64,000 bases of DNA from Ampelocalamus luodianensis (taxonomy: Eukaryota; Streptophyta; Magnoliopsida; Poales; Poaceae): positions 19,282,001 through 19,346,000 of the forward strand of contig CM070633.1 of the NCBI GenBank assembly GCA_036346255.1, written 5' to 3'. The notes under the pieces are model-generated. The model saw only the letters and a list, made by a program, of their open reading frames with translations. It was not told the origin of the DNA and did no database searches. The translations under genes and the position numbers were made by a program. Below are positions 1 through 11,179 of the stretch, piece after piece. The stretch's first letter is position 1. Each line of letters starts with the position of its first letter.

Positions 1-180
1 AAATATTATTTCTATAAGGTTTGGGGTTCCGTTTCAACGCATGGGCATCCTACTAGTATATACTAATAACTAGGTCCAATACTCTGTATTAAATCCCAAA
101 TGAATTTGGCAGCCCATCCCACACCCCATCTCTGATTCCATTACGCTTGTTGAAACAATAAAGAACCTCAATTACTTTTC
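1..180. other. Unannotated AT-rich flank
   Basis: I see no gene, repeat boundary or RNA in this stretch. It leads directly into the hAT transposase remnant and may belong to the same decayed element, but nothing readable shows this. Confidence 0.4.
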
Positions 181-540
181 TACAAACTTCTAAATTTGGT
201 GTTAATCCTCCTAGTAGCAATTGTTAGTGTTGAGAGAGCATTTTCTTTATTAAATTTTATGGAGAATAAGCTAAAGAAATAGCATGAGGGATAAGTACTT
301 GAATGATTGTCTGGATACATTTCTCGAGTGGTAGTGTTTTTTTTTCTGCAATGACTTGATGTCTCGCTTCTAGGCATGAATAGTTGCCGAGTTAAATTGC
401 ATTTTTCTTTAATTATTTTGTAATTTCTCCAAATTATTTTATACTGTGATTTTTGCTATCGTGGATCTTTACTTTTGTGGTTGAACAATATTTTAATAAA
501 TCTGAACACCCATAGTGGAAACCTTGGAACTGCCACTCAT
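181..540 (+). pseudogene. hAT transposase C-terminal dimerisation domain remnant with 3' element end
   Basis: Positions 181-279 read as a peptide with the core VSVERAFSLLNFMENKLKK, followed by TAG at 280. One base later, in another frame (284-331), comes MRDKYLNDCLDTFLEW. Together these match the pattern of the hAT-family C-terminal dimerisation domain (Dimer_Tnp_hAT): a hydrophobic strand, then S-x-E-R-x-F-S, a basic helix, then the W/Y-L-N-D segment. The domain mediates transposase multimerisation. The reading frame carries a stop and a frameshift, so it is dead. About 190 bases downstream, 519-540 holds a GGAACTGCCACTC-like sequence, similar to the terminal repeats of plant hAT elements of this type. 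I found no matching 5' end; it would lie before the window. The family assignment is fairly secure, the element boundary less so. Confidence 0.7.
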
Positions 541-1375
541 GGGGGCCATGTCTCTTCCACCATCATGCAATAATTTAAATATTGTAATGCCCTTTTATGT
601 ATAACCTAAAGATTCAATTCATTGGAGGGAAAATTTCGTGAAATACCACTTCAGGAAATGGCGACACTCGGAACATCGTTCCAAAGATTAACCTTTATAC
701 TATTCAACTAAAATGACACGTCAAGGGTGGACCGTCCCATGTGGCATGGTTGGGGCAGCCGCCCAAGCTCCCCTCCGGCAGGAACACCACCCCCCCTCGT
801 CCTAGACCTCAGCATCCACTGGCCACTTGCGAGCATGCCCAGCTAAGGTGGACGAAGAATAGGACAACACCATCCCTTTGTTGATTTTGGCCTGGCCTAG
901 CCAGCCTAGTAGAAGCATTGACTAGAGGAAGTTGACATCACACCACCGATCGAAACATCGAGTCTAACTCCCATTCCTCTCATGGCCTGACGCCTCCTCC
1001 TTCTAAATTTAGAGTGAGCTACGATAGGCCCAGGTTTCCCACGACAGTTGGCGGGCGACGACTGGAGTGGCACCTCGACGAGGTGAGGCACCGACGCTAC
1101 AGCAGCCAAGGCTGGTAGGGGGCGTAGGACGACAGGAGGCAGTCGAGAGTAGACTGCGTAGGCCATAAAAGCGCGTAGCTAAGTAGCCGAGTAGGTGTGG
1201 CTTACATTCAGTAGAATCTCTCTTAATGTGGTTTGTGTGTAATTTGCCTATTTCTTTGACTCATTCTTGATTTTGTGCTATAGTCTTAATATATGTGTAA
1301 TCCAGGATATCTGATCCATGATATGCCAAATTGCCATTGCGCAAAGTGTGCATATGCGATAATTGGTCATAGAAA
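541..1375. other. Intergenic, no recognised feature
   Basis: This is mixed-composition DNA with a GC-rich central part (about 720-1170). A short minus-strand open frame covers 906-1166, but it is low-complexity, has no recognisable motif and looks like chance. The part at 600-720 has the feel of a decayed DNA-transposon end, but I cannot support a call. Confidence 0.4.
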
Positions 1376-2334
1376 TGTAATACCCCATTTAAAACTAAAA
1401 CAAATAAGTGATTAATACTGAAATTAAATAGAAATATAAAGGAAAAATTCAGAATTTAGGAGTATTAGACCCCGGGCCTTTGGCCCATAGCACTTTGGCC
1501 CAAGTGGGAACATGCTTAAAAGGGGGAAACCAAACCCTATCCATCCAAGTACTATAGCTTGGCCACCACTGTAGCACCGCACTGTAGCTCAGCAACCACT
1601 GTAGAGCCTCCCCACCTCCCTATGTTCCTCCCTACTGCCGGCCTAGAGGAAGATCGGGGAATGGCCATTTGGGTGCTGCTAATCAAGGAGAAGAGGAACA
1701 GGGAGAAGAAAAGGGGAAGAAGGCGGATTCTCATGGGGACTTCAGTGAGGTCCAGAGGGGTATTCATGGGTAAATTCGTGTTCTCCAACAACTATTGCAA
1801 TTCTTTTCTATGTGAATTGTTGATAGATAGCAAATATGTTCCCTGCTGTCAATATATCGGTATTTTTGTAGTGCTATTTGAACCGTAGATTTGAATTAGT
1901 TTAGAGCAAAATCAGGATTTTGTGCCTCCTGGAGATTTGTAGATTTACTCAATAGCTTTTGGGAAAGTATTAGTTCATGTTATTTGGATGAGCATAAAAT
2001 TAGTAATGATTTTTACCAATTGAATGTCTCTTCAGTTTCTAGGTTTCAAACAGCAAACTTAGGTTTGCTAATTAAAGTATGAAAATGATCGAATCTGAAC
2101 TTTTGGTCTCTATGACTTAGATAGTTAAATGTATAATGATTCTAGGGAGTCTAAGATCATACTTTTTGGACAAGTATAACGAAAGTTATGGGATTTTGAA
2201 TTGTTCATCGCACTTATATCCCTATGTCAGGGACAGTCAGGAGAATTGCCTTGTTAGCAAATTTTGTAACACTATAGAAAAATTAGAATGAATTTATTAT
2301 GGACTCTAGTTCTCTATAGATTCCAGAATAACTT
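1376..2334 (+). mobile_element. LTR element Z, left part of group II LTR
   Basis: An LTR head begins with TGTAATACCCC. It has the group II signature: GGGCC/TTTGGCCCA repeats (1474-1510), then AAACCCTAT at 1532, then a purine-rich leader with AAGAAAAGGGGAAGAAGG. The LTR is interrupted at 2335 by element A and continues at 41018, where the conserved GGTTGAGGCAAGTGCA block and the hairpin array are found. The 5' TSD, internal region and second LTR are not visible, so Z may be a solo LTR or one end of a complete element. It is the oldest LTR sequence in the nest by insertion order. Confidence 0.7.
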
Positions 2335-3088
2335 TGTCACACCCCCAAATTAATAAAGAGGTTTATTATGCATCTCATTAGCATGCATCATGTTTTGAAA
2401 CCTTTCATTTGAATATTGTACTTGGAAAATCTCAAAATACAAATGAAATATATACTTTAAATTGAACTCCAAACTAAAAACTGAAATAAATGCTACTAAA
2501 TTATCTCTAGAAATAATTTATTCAAATACTATATTAATTATCACGAATTAATATAATTTTTCCCAAATTTTTAGGACCGGTTTGAACCCTATGAAAATTC
2601 AAACACCATTAAAATATCTAGCCTAAGTTTGAATTTATATATTACAAAATATATCATTAGCAATAGGGTTCAATAATTTTTATGGATACTAGACCTACCC
2701 AGGAACCCCTGTGATTTATGTCACATTTTTAGGAATTTTATTTCTATTTTTAAGTACCTAGTCAAAGTAGGGAAAACAATTTAAATCCTAGTCAAAACCT
2801 TGGACCCAAACCAGTCGCACTATTCCCTGGGCTCGAGTCCGACTCGGTGAGCCGACTCAGCCCGACCGCCTAAATGCACCGACGCATGCGGACCCTTGGA
2901 TCTGAGATCGACGATCCAGATCTCGCCACTTTTGGGCAGTTCAAAACAGCGCTTAACGATCTCATCCACCCGATCCTGATCTAACGGTCTGCATTCAGCC
3001 ACGTAGCGATGGCTTACCTCAACGCCTGGAGTCACTGTCACCGCGGGCCCGCCTGTCAGGCCCTTCTTCTTCCTTGGGTAGGCGCGCG
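2335..3088 (+). repeat. Element A 5' LTR, truncated
   Basis: The 754 bases match the first 754 or so of the A 3' LTR (from 36418) closely, including the GC-rich block around 2815-3075. The match stops at GGCGCGCG (3081-3088), where element B begins. In the 3' LTR the same point lies at about 37168. The remaining 3.8 kb of this LTR is gone; the sequence after B is already A internal DNA. Confidence 0.88.
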
Positions 3089-3713
3089 TGTAACACCCCA
3101 GCCTGACAAGGGCCTGGAATGCTACTAAACTAACACTATAACCATTTTAACATTGATACAATTCTCTAAAATCCGATAGAACCTCCTTTGTTTAGTTACT
3201 AAACCGGAGATCCCAACTTTTAAATGTAACATAGTTAAATAATCCAACATCCAGCATAATCAAGAGACCACCAAAACTATGCTAATCAACACTATATCAT
3301 CCATAGCATGCTAAACAACTACAAGCATAAATAAAAGGACATCCATGATCCTCTAATCAACTCTATTACAAGTTATTCCAAGCAGAGGGAGTAATCATAA
3401 AGAATTCTTTAAGCAAGTTTCTCATCTACTAAATTATCATTCTATCAATTCAAATGTGTGTAGTTCGTGCCATTGTGCAACCACTCTAAGTCTTACTCCT
3501 CCCATGCATGCCGTTCTTGTAAAGTGGTACCTAAAAACACAACAATGCAAGAGTGAGCCCAAAGACTCAAGCAAGTGCAATAAATGGCAATAATAACATG
3601 AACAATCAGTAATCATCAACATCCATCTACAATCTCTATTATAAACATGTCATATGCTCATGCTATGCAAGAAGCTCAAGTGCACTTTCTCTTTCTCTTT
3701 ATCTTTTGCATTT

Positions 3714-3945
3714 TACCAGTAATGCAAAGTATGCAACCGTCATTGCATACCCATGCTGTGCTCACAAGCGCGCAGGACCAGTGCCCGATACTCCGCAAGT
3801 AAAGGGGACCTCAAGCCCACACTCCACAAGTGTGGGGACCATAAGCCCATCGTTTTCATGATGGGGACCTCTTTTCAATGCCCACATTCCACGAATGTGG
3901 GGACCTCAAGCCCGTCATCCACATGACGGGGACCTCGAATATGCA
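3714..3945. repeat. Tandem hairpin array in B 3' LTR
   Basis: Successive short inverted repeats are separated by GGGACC or GGGGACC. Examples are CCCACACTCCACAAGTGTGGG, CCATCGTTTTCATGATGG, CCCACATTCCACGAATGTGG and CCCGTCATCCACATGACGGG. Stems are 6-9 base pairs with loops of 3-5 bases. The order matches the arrays in the other group II LTRs, though the stem sequences differ. Confidence 0.85.
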
Positions 3946-5484
3946 TAGTCATATGATAGCATGATGCACATGAACAAAACTTTAAACCATCATAAATTTG
4001 TATTCACAACGTCATACATGAATAAACTTATCCATACTTCTAGCATTCATCATCGTTGACATTCATAGCATTCTAGCATCCATGAATAGCGCATATATTC
4101 ATAATACTAGCAAACATGAACAATCACTCATGAATAACAATTAATCATAGACTTCATAACTTTCAAACATCCATGAATAACACGTAACTCATATCACTAG
4201 AAACCATGAACATTACCAATCATACCACCATAACAATCATGACAACACAAATTCTATAAGTATTTAACAAAGAATGTCATTCAATAATTCCAATTATATC
4301 CATCATTATACTTGCCTTAACCGCGAGAGAACGAGGGATGTGCAGAAGGTACTGCCCCCGGGATCAATCCATCACCTGAATATATTTATAAGGCGCACTA
4401 AGACATTCATACTGGACCAAAAGCATAAATAATAGCATAACCGAACTCGCTATACTCTCAAGCGCATTTCCCAATTCCAACTCCTATAGATCGATATGTC
4501 CCCTCTGTGGACAGCCAACTTCTAAAATTCGTATCTTTTAGCACAGGAGTCCAAATGAGGTGTTCTTAGACTTCATTGAAAGGTTATCAATTTCTCTAAC
4601 TAAACCTAGTTGGTGGACATCTCAAATTCTGTATGTAAATGACTCTAATAGATCAATGAACAACATCTGTCCAGATCTGTCTAACACGTCTGGACAGCAG
4701 CACGGTAACGGACATAACTTTTGATTGGCTGAACCAAAATTAGTGTTCTTTAACAATCTGAAAAGATAAGAACAAAACCTACCAAAGTCTAGTTGGGCAA
4801 AATTTCAGATTTTGCCTCTAACAAAATTTGGCCCACGGCTCAAATCTGTTGGCGAATTAATGAGACAGAAATATTGGCTGAAATAAAATATCCATAACTT
4901 TTGTTCTACAACTCCAAATTGGACGTTCTTTATCAATCTCGAAAGCTTATAAAATTATATACAATAACCTAGTTGTCATGACATTCATATTTTGCATTTA
5001 AAAAAAAGTGGCACACGGGTCAAAACTAATGATAGAAACTTACATACAATCTGGACAGCCACATTGAAATGTACATAACTTTGGAACCGTAACTCGGAAT
5101 TAAGTGATATTTACGCCCACTGAAAGCTAAGAACGAACCCCACATAACTCTAGGAGATGGGATCCTCTGATTCGGCTTCTAAGATCACGAAAACAGCCGC
5201 GCAAACTATTAAACCGACGAAAATCGATCTACCAAACGACATCAACCGCAACTACCACGCATCAACCAATGAAGAACACATGACGTTACTCTTGTAGAAT
5301 CGCAGAAATATGAAGAAATCTCCCCGCGAAGACAATCTCCTCTTCTTTCTTCACTTGATCGGCAGCAGAGAGCACCGACGGCGAGGAAGGAGGCACCAAC
5401 GGAGGGGGCTGCTTGGGGAGGGGAGGGTGATGCATCAGTAGCACCGCGACATCAGAGCTGCGGTGGCGGCTACTGAGCACGGGT

Positions 5485-5496
5485 TGGTATCAGAGC
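5485..5496 (+). other. Intact tRNA-iMet PBS-like 12-mer inside an LTR
   Basis: The sequence TGGTATCAGAGC is the usual plant primer-binding site complementary to the initiator-methionine tRNA 3' end. Here it lies inside the B LTR in the orientation opposite to the element, not next to an LTR end. It cannot prime B. It may be a captured scrap from another element or chance. Confidence 0.5.
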
Positions 5497-5708
5497 AGTT
5501 TTAGGTTTTCCCCTTTTGGGCCTTTGGTGCTATGGGCCAAAAGCCCATAGCCAGTTTTGAAGAAATTTGAAAAACCCTTTAACTATTTTTGTTTTTCTCT
5601 AACATGTTTGAGTAATACACCCCCTCTAAACTTCTATTAAATCTATTTCCTAATTGGTTCTTCTCCCTAAATTATTTCTTCTCACTTAAATAAATTTGGG
5701 GTATTACA

Positions 5709-5744
5709 TTCTACCCCCCTTAAACGGAATTCGTCCCCGAATTC
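5709..5744 (-). promoter_or_regulatory. Element B polypurine tract with adjacent hairpin
   Basis: On the minus strand the sequence TTTAAGGGGGGTAGAA abuts the 3' LTR. It is the expected plus-strand primer for reverse transcription. Directly upstream is the inverted repeat GAATTCG-ggga-CGAATTC (5727-5744), a hairpin shared in position with every other element in the window that keeps its PPT. Confidence 0.85.
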
Positions 5745-8700
5745 TAAACCACTTACGCCAATGTAATCACAGCTAAAACCTTATAATATTTTCACGTACC
5801 TGCTGTAAATAATATCTGATATCGCTGGCACATGCGAGACTCTAATTCCCAAGAGGCCTCACACTCGGACTGTTGAGACCACAACAAAATGACGTACAAC
5901 GACGTCTGTCATAACACTCAACCCGGAAATTCCAGGTACACTCATTAGAAGAGAATCGAAGGTAAGATCCTACTCGATGGTCCAAGACGTTAACAAATAT
6001 TCAAACTCTGGATCTCTTAGGTACTCACTCGGCACCAGAACATACCAAAAGTTGCGTTCACCGCGTAGGGACCCGAAACGGTCTTAGCGATACGCCCACT
6101 AGCGAAAACAACCCAATGAACCATGGGCTAACCTCCTCATTGGTACCGAACCACACAACATGCACATAATACGCGGAACTTTTATTCCACCTCTCAATCG
6201 AACTCTTCACCGTAACAAGGATTACCTCCTTTATCCAGGAGCACACAACAACACTCTTTGTAAACAACCTCTTTTACCGACAAAACCCATCTGAAAAATG
6301 AAGGATTCACATCGCAACCACAAAATGGAAACTTCACACCAAAGGGTCAAATTCAAAAGCAAAAATTCATCATGAAATCCCTTCCGCTTTCCAAGTAGGT
6401 AGTTTACAAATGAACACCACACAAGCCGAAAGAGAAACCACTTAAATACCCAAATCAAACACTTCCTTTATTCTTTCCGAACTGATAAGAACCGCACATC
6501 AATCATAAAGTCAAACTTTAATTTCGAAAGACATCCGTCATCAACACATAGTTCAAACATGAATCAAGAGAGCGTTTCACTACTCGAGAAACATTTTTTC
6601 TCAATTTCCTTTTAGAAATAAAATTTCTCTTGAATTATGGAATTTCATTTTATCCATATCACACTAACTTATTTCTCTTAAATTGACAACCTCAACGCCA
6701 TGCTCAAACTGGATACATCATCTACAACTTTGTAGAGAGGCTCTCTTGACTCCGCAACATACTCTAGTCAACTCTTGTCTTGTGGAATTACCTTGACAGT
6801 GACTCCCAATACATATCAAAATAAATCTCACACACAATCACATCACCTCCATCATTTAAGAATAAACAACTCGAATCCTCAAGACACACATTCATATACT
6901 TCATCAAAGGTTCTTTCAATGATCATCCCACTCTTGAATCCACCCTTATTCTCGCTACCTCTACACACAATCATTGGGCGACCAACATTCTAGCATAAAA
7001 ATGCAAAACCCAATTTTTAACCTCCAAGACCCCTACAACAAACGTCTCATATAGAAGATAGGAAAATCTCATATTAAATCCCTAAAATTATCACAATCCA
7101 ATCATACCCGCGCAATAACATCAATATGGAAACATTTTCTCGACCCAATTATCTTTATGAAGAGTCTAACTTCCAAAGTGAGTTACTCATTGACGCCAAA
7201 TCATACCCGACGATAATCCATCAAGCTCGCTATCTCCATAATCGCTTAACGATTAGATTACTTCGCTAATCTTACTCTCATTACAACACACCATCATATT
7301 TCATCCGCACAACCGCAAGGTACACAATCGCGACGCCCTAATACATTGATCAAGATTTCCATACTTTGGATAATTCTATGTTCCATTGAAATGAACAAAA
7401 TAACTTGGACCACGCCGCTATATATTCTACTAGTTATAACAATGCAATCAGTTTAACCTTCAAAGACAATCTTCTAATGAGATAAACTTCTCTCAAAGAA
7501 GTATATTACGAAATTATGTCATCCTCCAATACTCATCGAATAACTTCTAACCCAAAGTTTCACAACTACAATTATTAAGCACATCAAAAGACTCCGTGAA
7601 ACGAATAGGTTGACTCTTTCTCAAAAGAAAGAGCGAAAGGAATCAATTTTCATCAACTAGGAAAACATGTGCCACCCGTAGTGATCATCGGACTAAGGAA
7701 ATAGTCACTTAGGCAAAGTACTGAGAAAACATAAGGAAAGTCAACGATGAGGGCTCAAGCCCTACTAAAAGTGAATTCCAAACCACAAATGAGAAGAAGG
7801 TAATGCCCTTTGAAAATTGATAAACTCTTATGGAACAACCGCATAAGGTTTAAGCACATTCAAATAAATCATGAGTTGCGAAACGACTTAAATCTCAAAT
7901 ACTTATACATCACTCCTTCCTTTAACAAGGAAAGTTATTTTCTATGATTACTACATCACTTTGCCAGCCTAAACAAGATAAGCTCTTAAAACCCAAATTA
8001 CAGGAACCACTTAAGAACCAATAAAATCTTTCATCATAACACTTTGCTCGAAATAAACCTCAATCACCACATAACGCAAGAGGTCCACTGATCACAAAAC
8101 GCAAAACTCAAAATACGTTCACTGAATCAAAATTACGAAAGACGATCAAATTACTTTATTTTTCTAAAAGAATCATCACCACACACACAAGTCACAATCT
8201 CTAGCAGGTAATTTTACTAACATCAAGATTGATACACTCCGAACACGAATTTTTTTTTATCATCGACTATTCCATTAGAAAGCCCCAAAGTTTCATTATA
8301 TTGTTCCATACTACATTTTCATCCCATCTTTAAAACGAGAGTATACCAAAACCATATAACCTCACTACATCAACCTCTTAAGTTTAGAAGGGGTCTACTA
8401 CACAATTGAAAACGTCCTACCAACACCCTTTCATCAAAGGAATGCTTTTATATGATAGTTCTACCATGATGTAAACATTGTTCATCCATTAAATCCCATC
8501 AATTTATCTCTTAGTGATGCTCATCACCAGACATTAATAGACATTATTTGCGCTAGCAATTACTTATAATCACTAAGTATCCACAAAAAGGTTACTCCAA
8601 GATTAGTACCCACTAAGACAAAAATCTAACTCCTTTTGAACTTAACAATCCCAAAAGGTTAGATGAAACCATTGAGACACGTTAATCCAATTTACCAAAG

Positions 8701-9672
8701 AAGTTTACTAGATGTATCACTCTTAGTCATTGACTCAATTTCATCAACGTTCTATACCTCTTATTAACTCTATTGATTACAACTAGGTATAACCATACTC
8801 TTAATCACAGCTCCTCAAGAACTACTACAAGACACTTTCAAATTAATCACTTTCCTTTCGAGGATCTTTGTTAGGATCGATCATGCACACACTGCCGATC
8901 TAACATATTGACCCATATCATATCCATTAATTTCTTTGGTATAACCTCTCACTTAACCAAGACAACACAACACTAAAAGGTTTAACATCTTCTTTCATAA
9001 AAGAAATCCATTAATCTTCAACACTCAAAATACCCAAGAGAGATATATTGAGTCAAAACCCTCACGTACTAAAGGACTTGCAAAAGAAAGCTTTCATTAA
9101 CCAAAAACATCACATGAATAAGTGGATCAAGTTTTTTCCAATAAGAAAGACAAACTCCAACACGAAGGTCAAACTTAACCAAGTTTACCACCATAAGAAT
9201 AACACATCGGTTGGGAAAGCAACGATTTCTTTACGGGACAAATTAAGCCAATAGAAGAATAAATTCAAAGCAACCCCTCAACCGGGATAAACTAAAAGCC
9301 CAAGGAAAACTCATCAATCACCACAAGATAAGAGTTGACCAAATCAAATTTCAAGGAGAGAACAACTCTTCTAAAAATACTCGCTATCAACGCTTTGTAC
9401 TACGATCTCCGGTGTGTACACTTCGCTATTCCTATACCACGAACGGTGGTGTAACCAGTATAGCCCAGATCACAACCACTACCTCCACCTCTCAACATGG
9501 GTTATCCCCACACATAATAATCACAATCAATTAATGAGCAATAAAACTCAATTCATATCAGCAATCAACACTATGATAAAGCGGAAACATAAATGCAATG
9601 CTATGCCCATTCCCATCCTCTCGTGCTTAGTGTGTCAAAATTAATATTTCATGAACCACGGACCTACTGACC
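5745..9672 (-). other. Element B non-coding internal region
   Basis: This is about 3.9 kb of AT-rich sequence with no open frame longer than about 75 codons and no Gag, PR, RT, RNase H or integrase motif in any frame. It aligns in antisense with the X internal region (58326-61504). Both begin next to the PBS with a short leader (GACACACTAAGCAC) and end with the GAATTCG hairpin and PPT. The start near the PBS and the end near the PPT also resemble D and E. Small open frames at 6775-6993, 9048-9254 and 9414-9644 are not conserved in X and are not called as genes. Confidence 0.75.
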
Positions 9673-9684
9673 GCTCGATACCAA
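9673..9684 (-). promoter_or_regulatory. Element B primer-binding site, degenerate
   Basis: Read on the minus strand, TGGTATCGAGCG follows the LTR end by a few bases. It is the tRNA-iMet site with one base missing: CAGAG reads CGAG. The same loss appears at the PBS of D, E, X and W. Confidence 0.75.
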
Positions 9685-9686
9685 TC

Positions 9687-11110
9687 TGTAACACCTGACT
9701 GACAAGGGCACGGAATGCTACTAAACTAACACTATAACCATTTTAACATTGATACAATTCTCTAAAATCCGATAGAACCTCCTTTGTTTAGTTACTAAAC
9801 CGGAGATCCCAACTTTTAAATGTAACATAGTTAAATAATCCAACATCCAGCATAATCAAGAGACCAACAAAACTATGCTAATCAACACTATATCATCCAT
9901 AGCATGCTAAACAACTACAAGCATAAATAAAAGGACATCCATGTTCCTCTAATCAACTCTATTACAAGTTATTCCAAGCAGAGGGAGTAATCATAAAGAA
10001 TTCTTTAAGCAAGTTTCTCATCTACTAAATTATCATTCTATCAATTCAAATGTGTGTAGTTCGTGCCATTGTGCAACCACTCTAAGTCTTACTCCCTCCC
10101 ATGCATGCCGTTCTTGTAAAGTGGTACCTAAAAACACAACAATGTGCAAGAGTGAGCCCAAAGACTCAGCAAGTGCAATAAATGGCAATAATAACATAAA
10201 TAATCGTAATCATCAACATCCATCTACAATCTCTATTATAAACATGTCATATGCTCATGCTATGCAAGAAGCTCAAGTGCACTTTCTCTTTCTCTTTATC
10301 TTTTGCATTTTACCAGTAATGCAAAGTATGCAACCGTCATTGCATACCCATGCTCGTGCTCACAAGCGCAGGGACCAATTGTCCGATACTCGCAAGTAAA
10401 GGGACCTCAAGCCCACACTCCACAAGTGTGGGGACCATAACCCATCGTTTTCATGATGGGGACCTCTTTCAATGCCCACATTCCACGAATGTGGGACCTC
10501 AAGCCCGTCATCCACATGACGGGACCTCGAATATGCATAGTCATATGATAGCATGATGCACATGAACAAAACTTTAAACCATCATAAATTTGTATTCACA
10601 ACGTCATACATGAATAAACTTATCTATACTTCTAGCATTCATCATCGTTGACATTCATAGCATTCTAGCATCCATGAATAGCGCATATATTCATAATACT
10701 AGCAAACATGAACAATCACTCATGAATAACAATTAATCATAGACTTCATAACTTTCAAACATCCATGAATAACACGTAACTCATATCACTAGAAACCATG
10801 AACATTACCAATCATACCACCATAACAATCATGACAACACAAATTCTATAAGTATTTAACAAAGAATGTCATTCAATAATTCCAATTATATCCATCATTA
10901 TACTTGCCTTAACCGCGAGAGAACGAGGGATGTGCGAAGAATCACGCCCGGGATCAATCCATCACTGAATATATTTATAAGGCGCACTAAGACATTCATA
11001 CTGGACCAAAAGCATAAATAATAGCATAACGGAACTCGCTATACTCTCAAGCGCATTTCCCAATTCCAACTCCTATAGATCGATATGTCCCCTCTGTGGA
11101 CAGCCAACTT
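9687..11110 (-). repeat. Element B 5' LTR, truncated
   Basis: This matches 3089-4510 of the complete B LTR almost base for base, apart from small differences that cluster at CAG, CTG and CCG. It stops at GGACAGCCAACTT (11110), where the complete LTR continues. The missing 1.2 kb is the LTR head. The hairpin array is present at about 10312-10535. Confidence 0.88.
10312..10535. repeat. Tandem hairpin array in B 5' LTR
   Basis: This is a second copy of the array at 3714-3945. The spacers are often one G shorter here (GGGACC for GGGGACC). Stems such as CCCGTCATCCACATGACGGG are kept. Confidence 0.85.
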
Positions 11111-11179
11111 AGTGTCTTTTCTTACCTTACCCTTGTTTTGATTGAAAAAGAAGTCTTACCTTGTTTTTCTTGCCTTTAG

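Larger units (their letters stand above)
3089..5708 (-). repeat. Element B 3' LTR, complete
   Basis: This is a 2,620-base LTR read on the minus strand, from TGTAATACCCC (5708) to GGTGTTACA (3089). It contains the group II tandem hairpin array, the block GGTTAAGGCAAGT (near 4320) and runs resembling CTTTCAATGAAG...CCTAGTTGG. Its head differs from other group II LTRs: the AAACCCTAG block is interrupted by a short stretch that carries a primer-binding-site-like sequence in plus orientation (5485-5496). Confidence 0.85.
3089..11110 (-). mobile_element. Element B: group II non-autonomous (LARD-like) LTR retrotransposon
   Basis: On the minus strand the order is truncated 5' LTR (11110-9687), PBS (about 9684-9673), non-coding internal region (9686-5709), polypurine tract (5722-5709) and 3' LTR (5708-3089). 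The LTR ends are TGTAAT...TTACA. The internal region has no open frame with retroelement motifs, yet it aligns with the internal region of X over long stretches; for example 8761-8900 (minus) matches 58930-59085. Conserved non-coding cores with long LTRs define the LARD type. I infer that it was mobilised in trans, perhaps by D/E-like proteins, whose PPT and PBS regions it shares. The right LTR is cut at 11110 by a deletion that also removed A sequence, so the right target duplication is lost. Confidence 0.8.

Noticed and set aside
906..1166. Minus-strand 86-codon frame
   Set aside because: Low-complexity peptide with no recognisable family and no start or regulatory context.
2330..2334. Treating A as lacking a target duplication because AACTT and GACTT differ
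   Set aside because: Four of five bases match, the LTR termini are correct and Z continues across the junction, so a single mutation is simpler.
3714..3945. CRISPR-like array
   Set aside because: The regular short repeats are inverted repeats with different stems and only a 6-7 base common spacer. The context is a plant LTR, and no Cas gene is present.
5485..5496. Functional PBS of a separate element inside B
   Set aside because: No LTR end lies beside it, and the surrounding sequence belongs to the B LTR. It is reported only as a curiosity.
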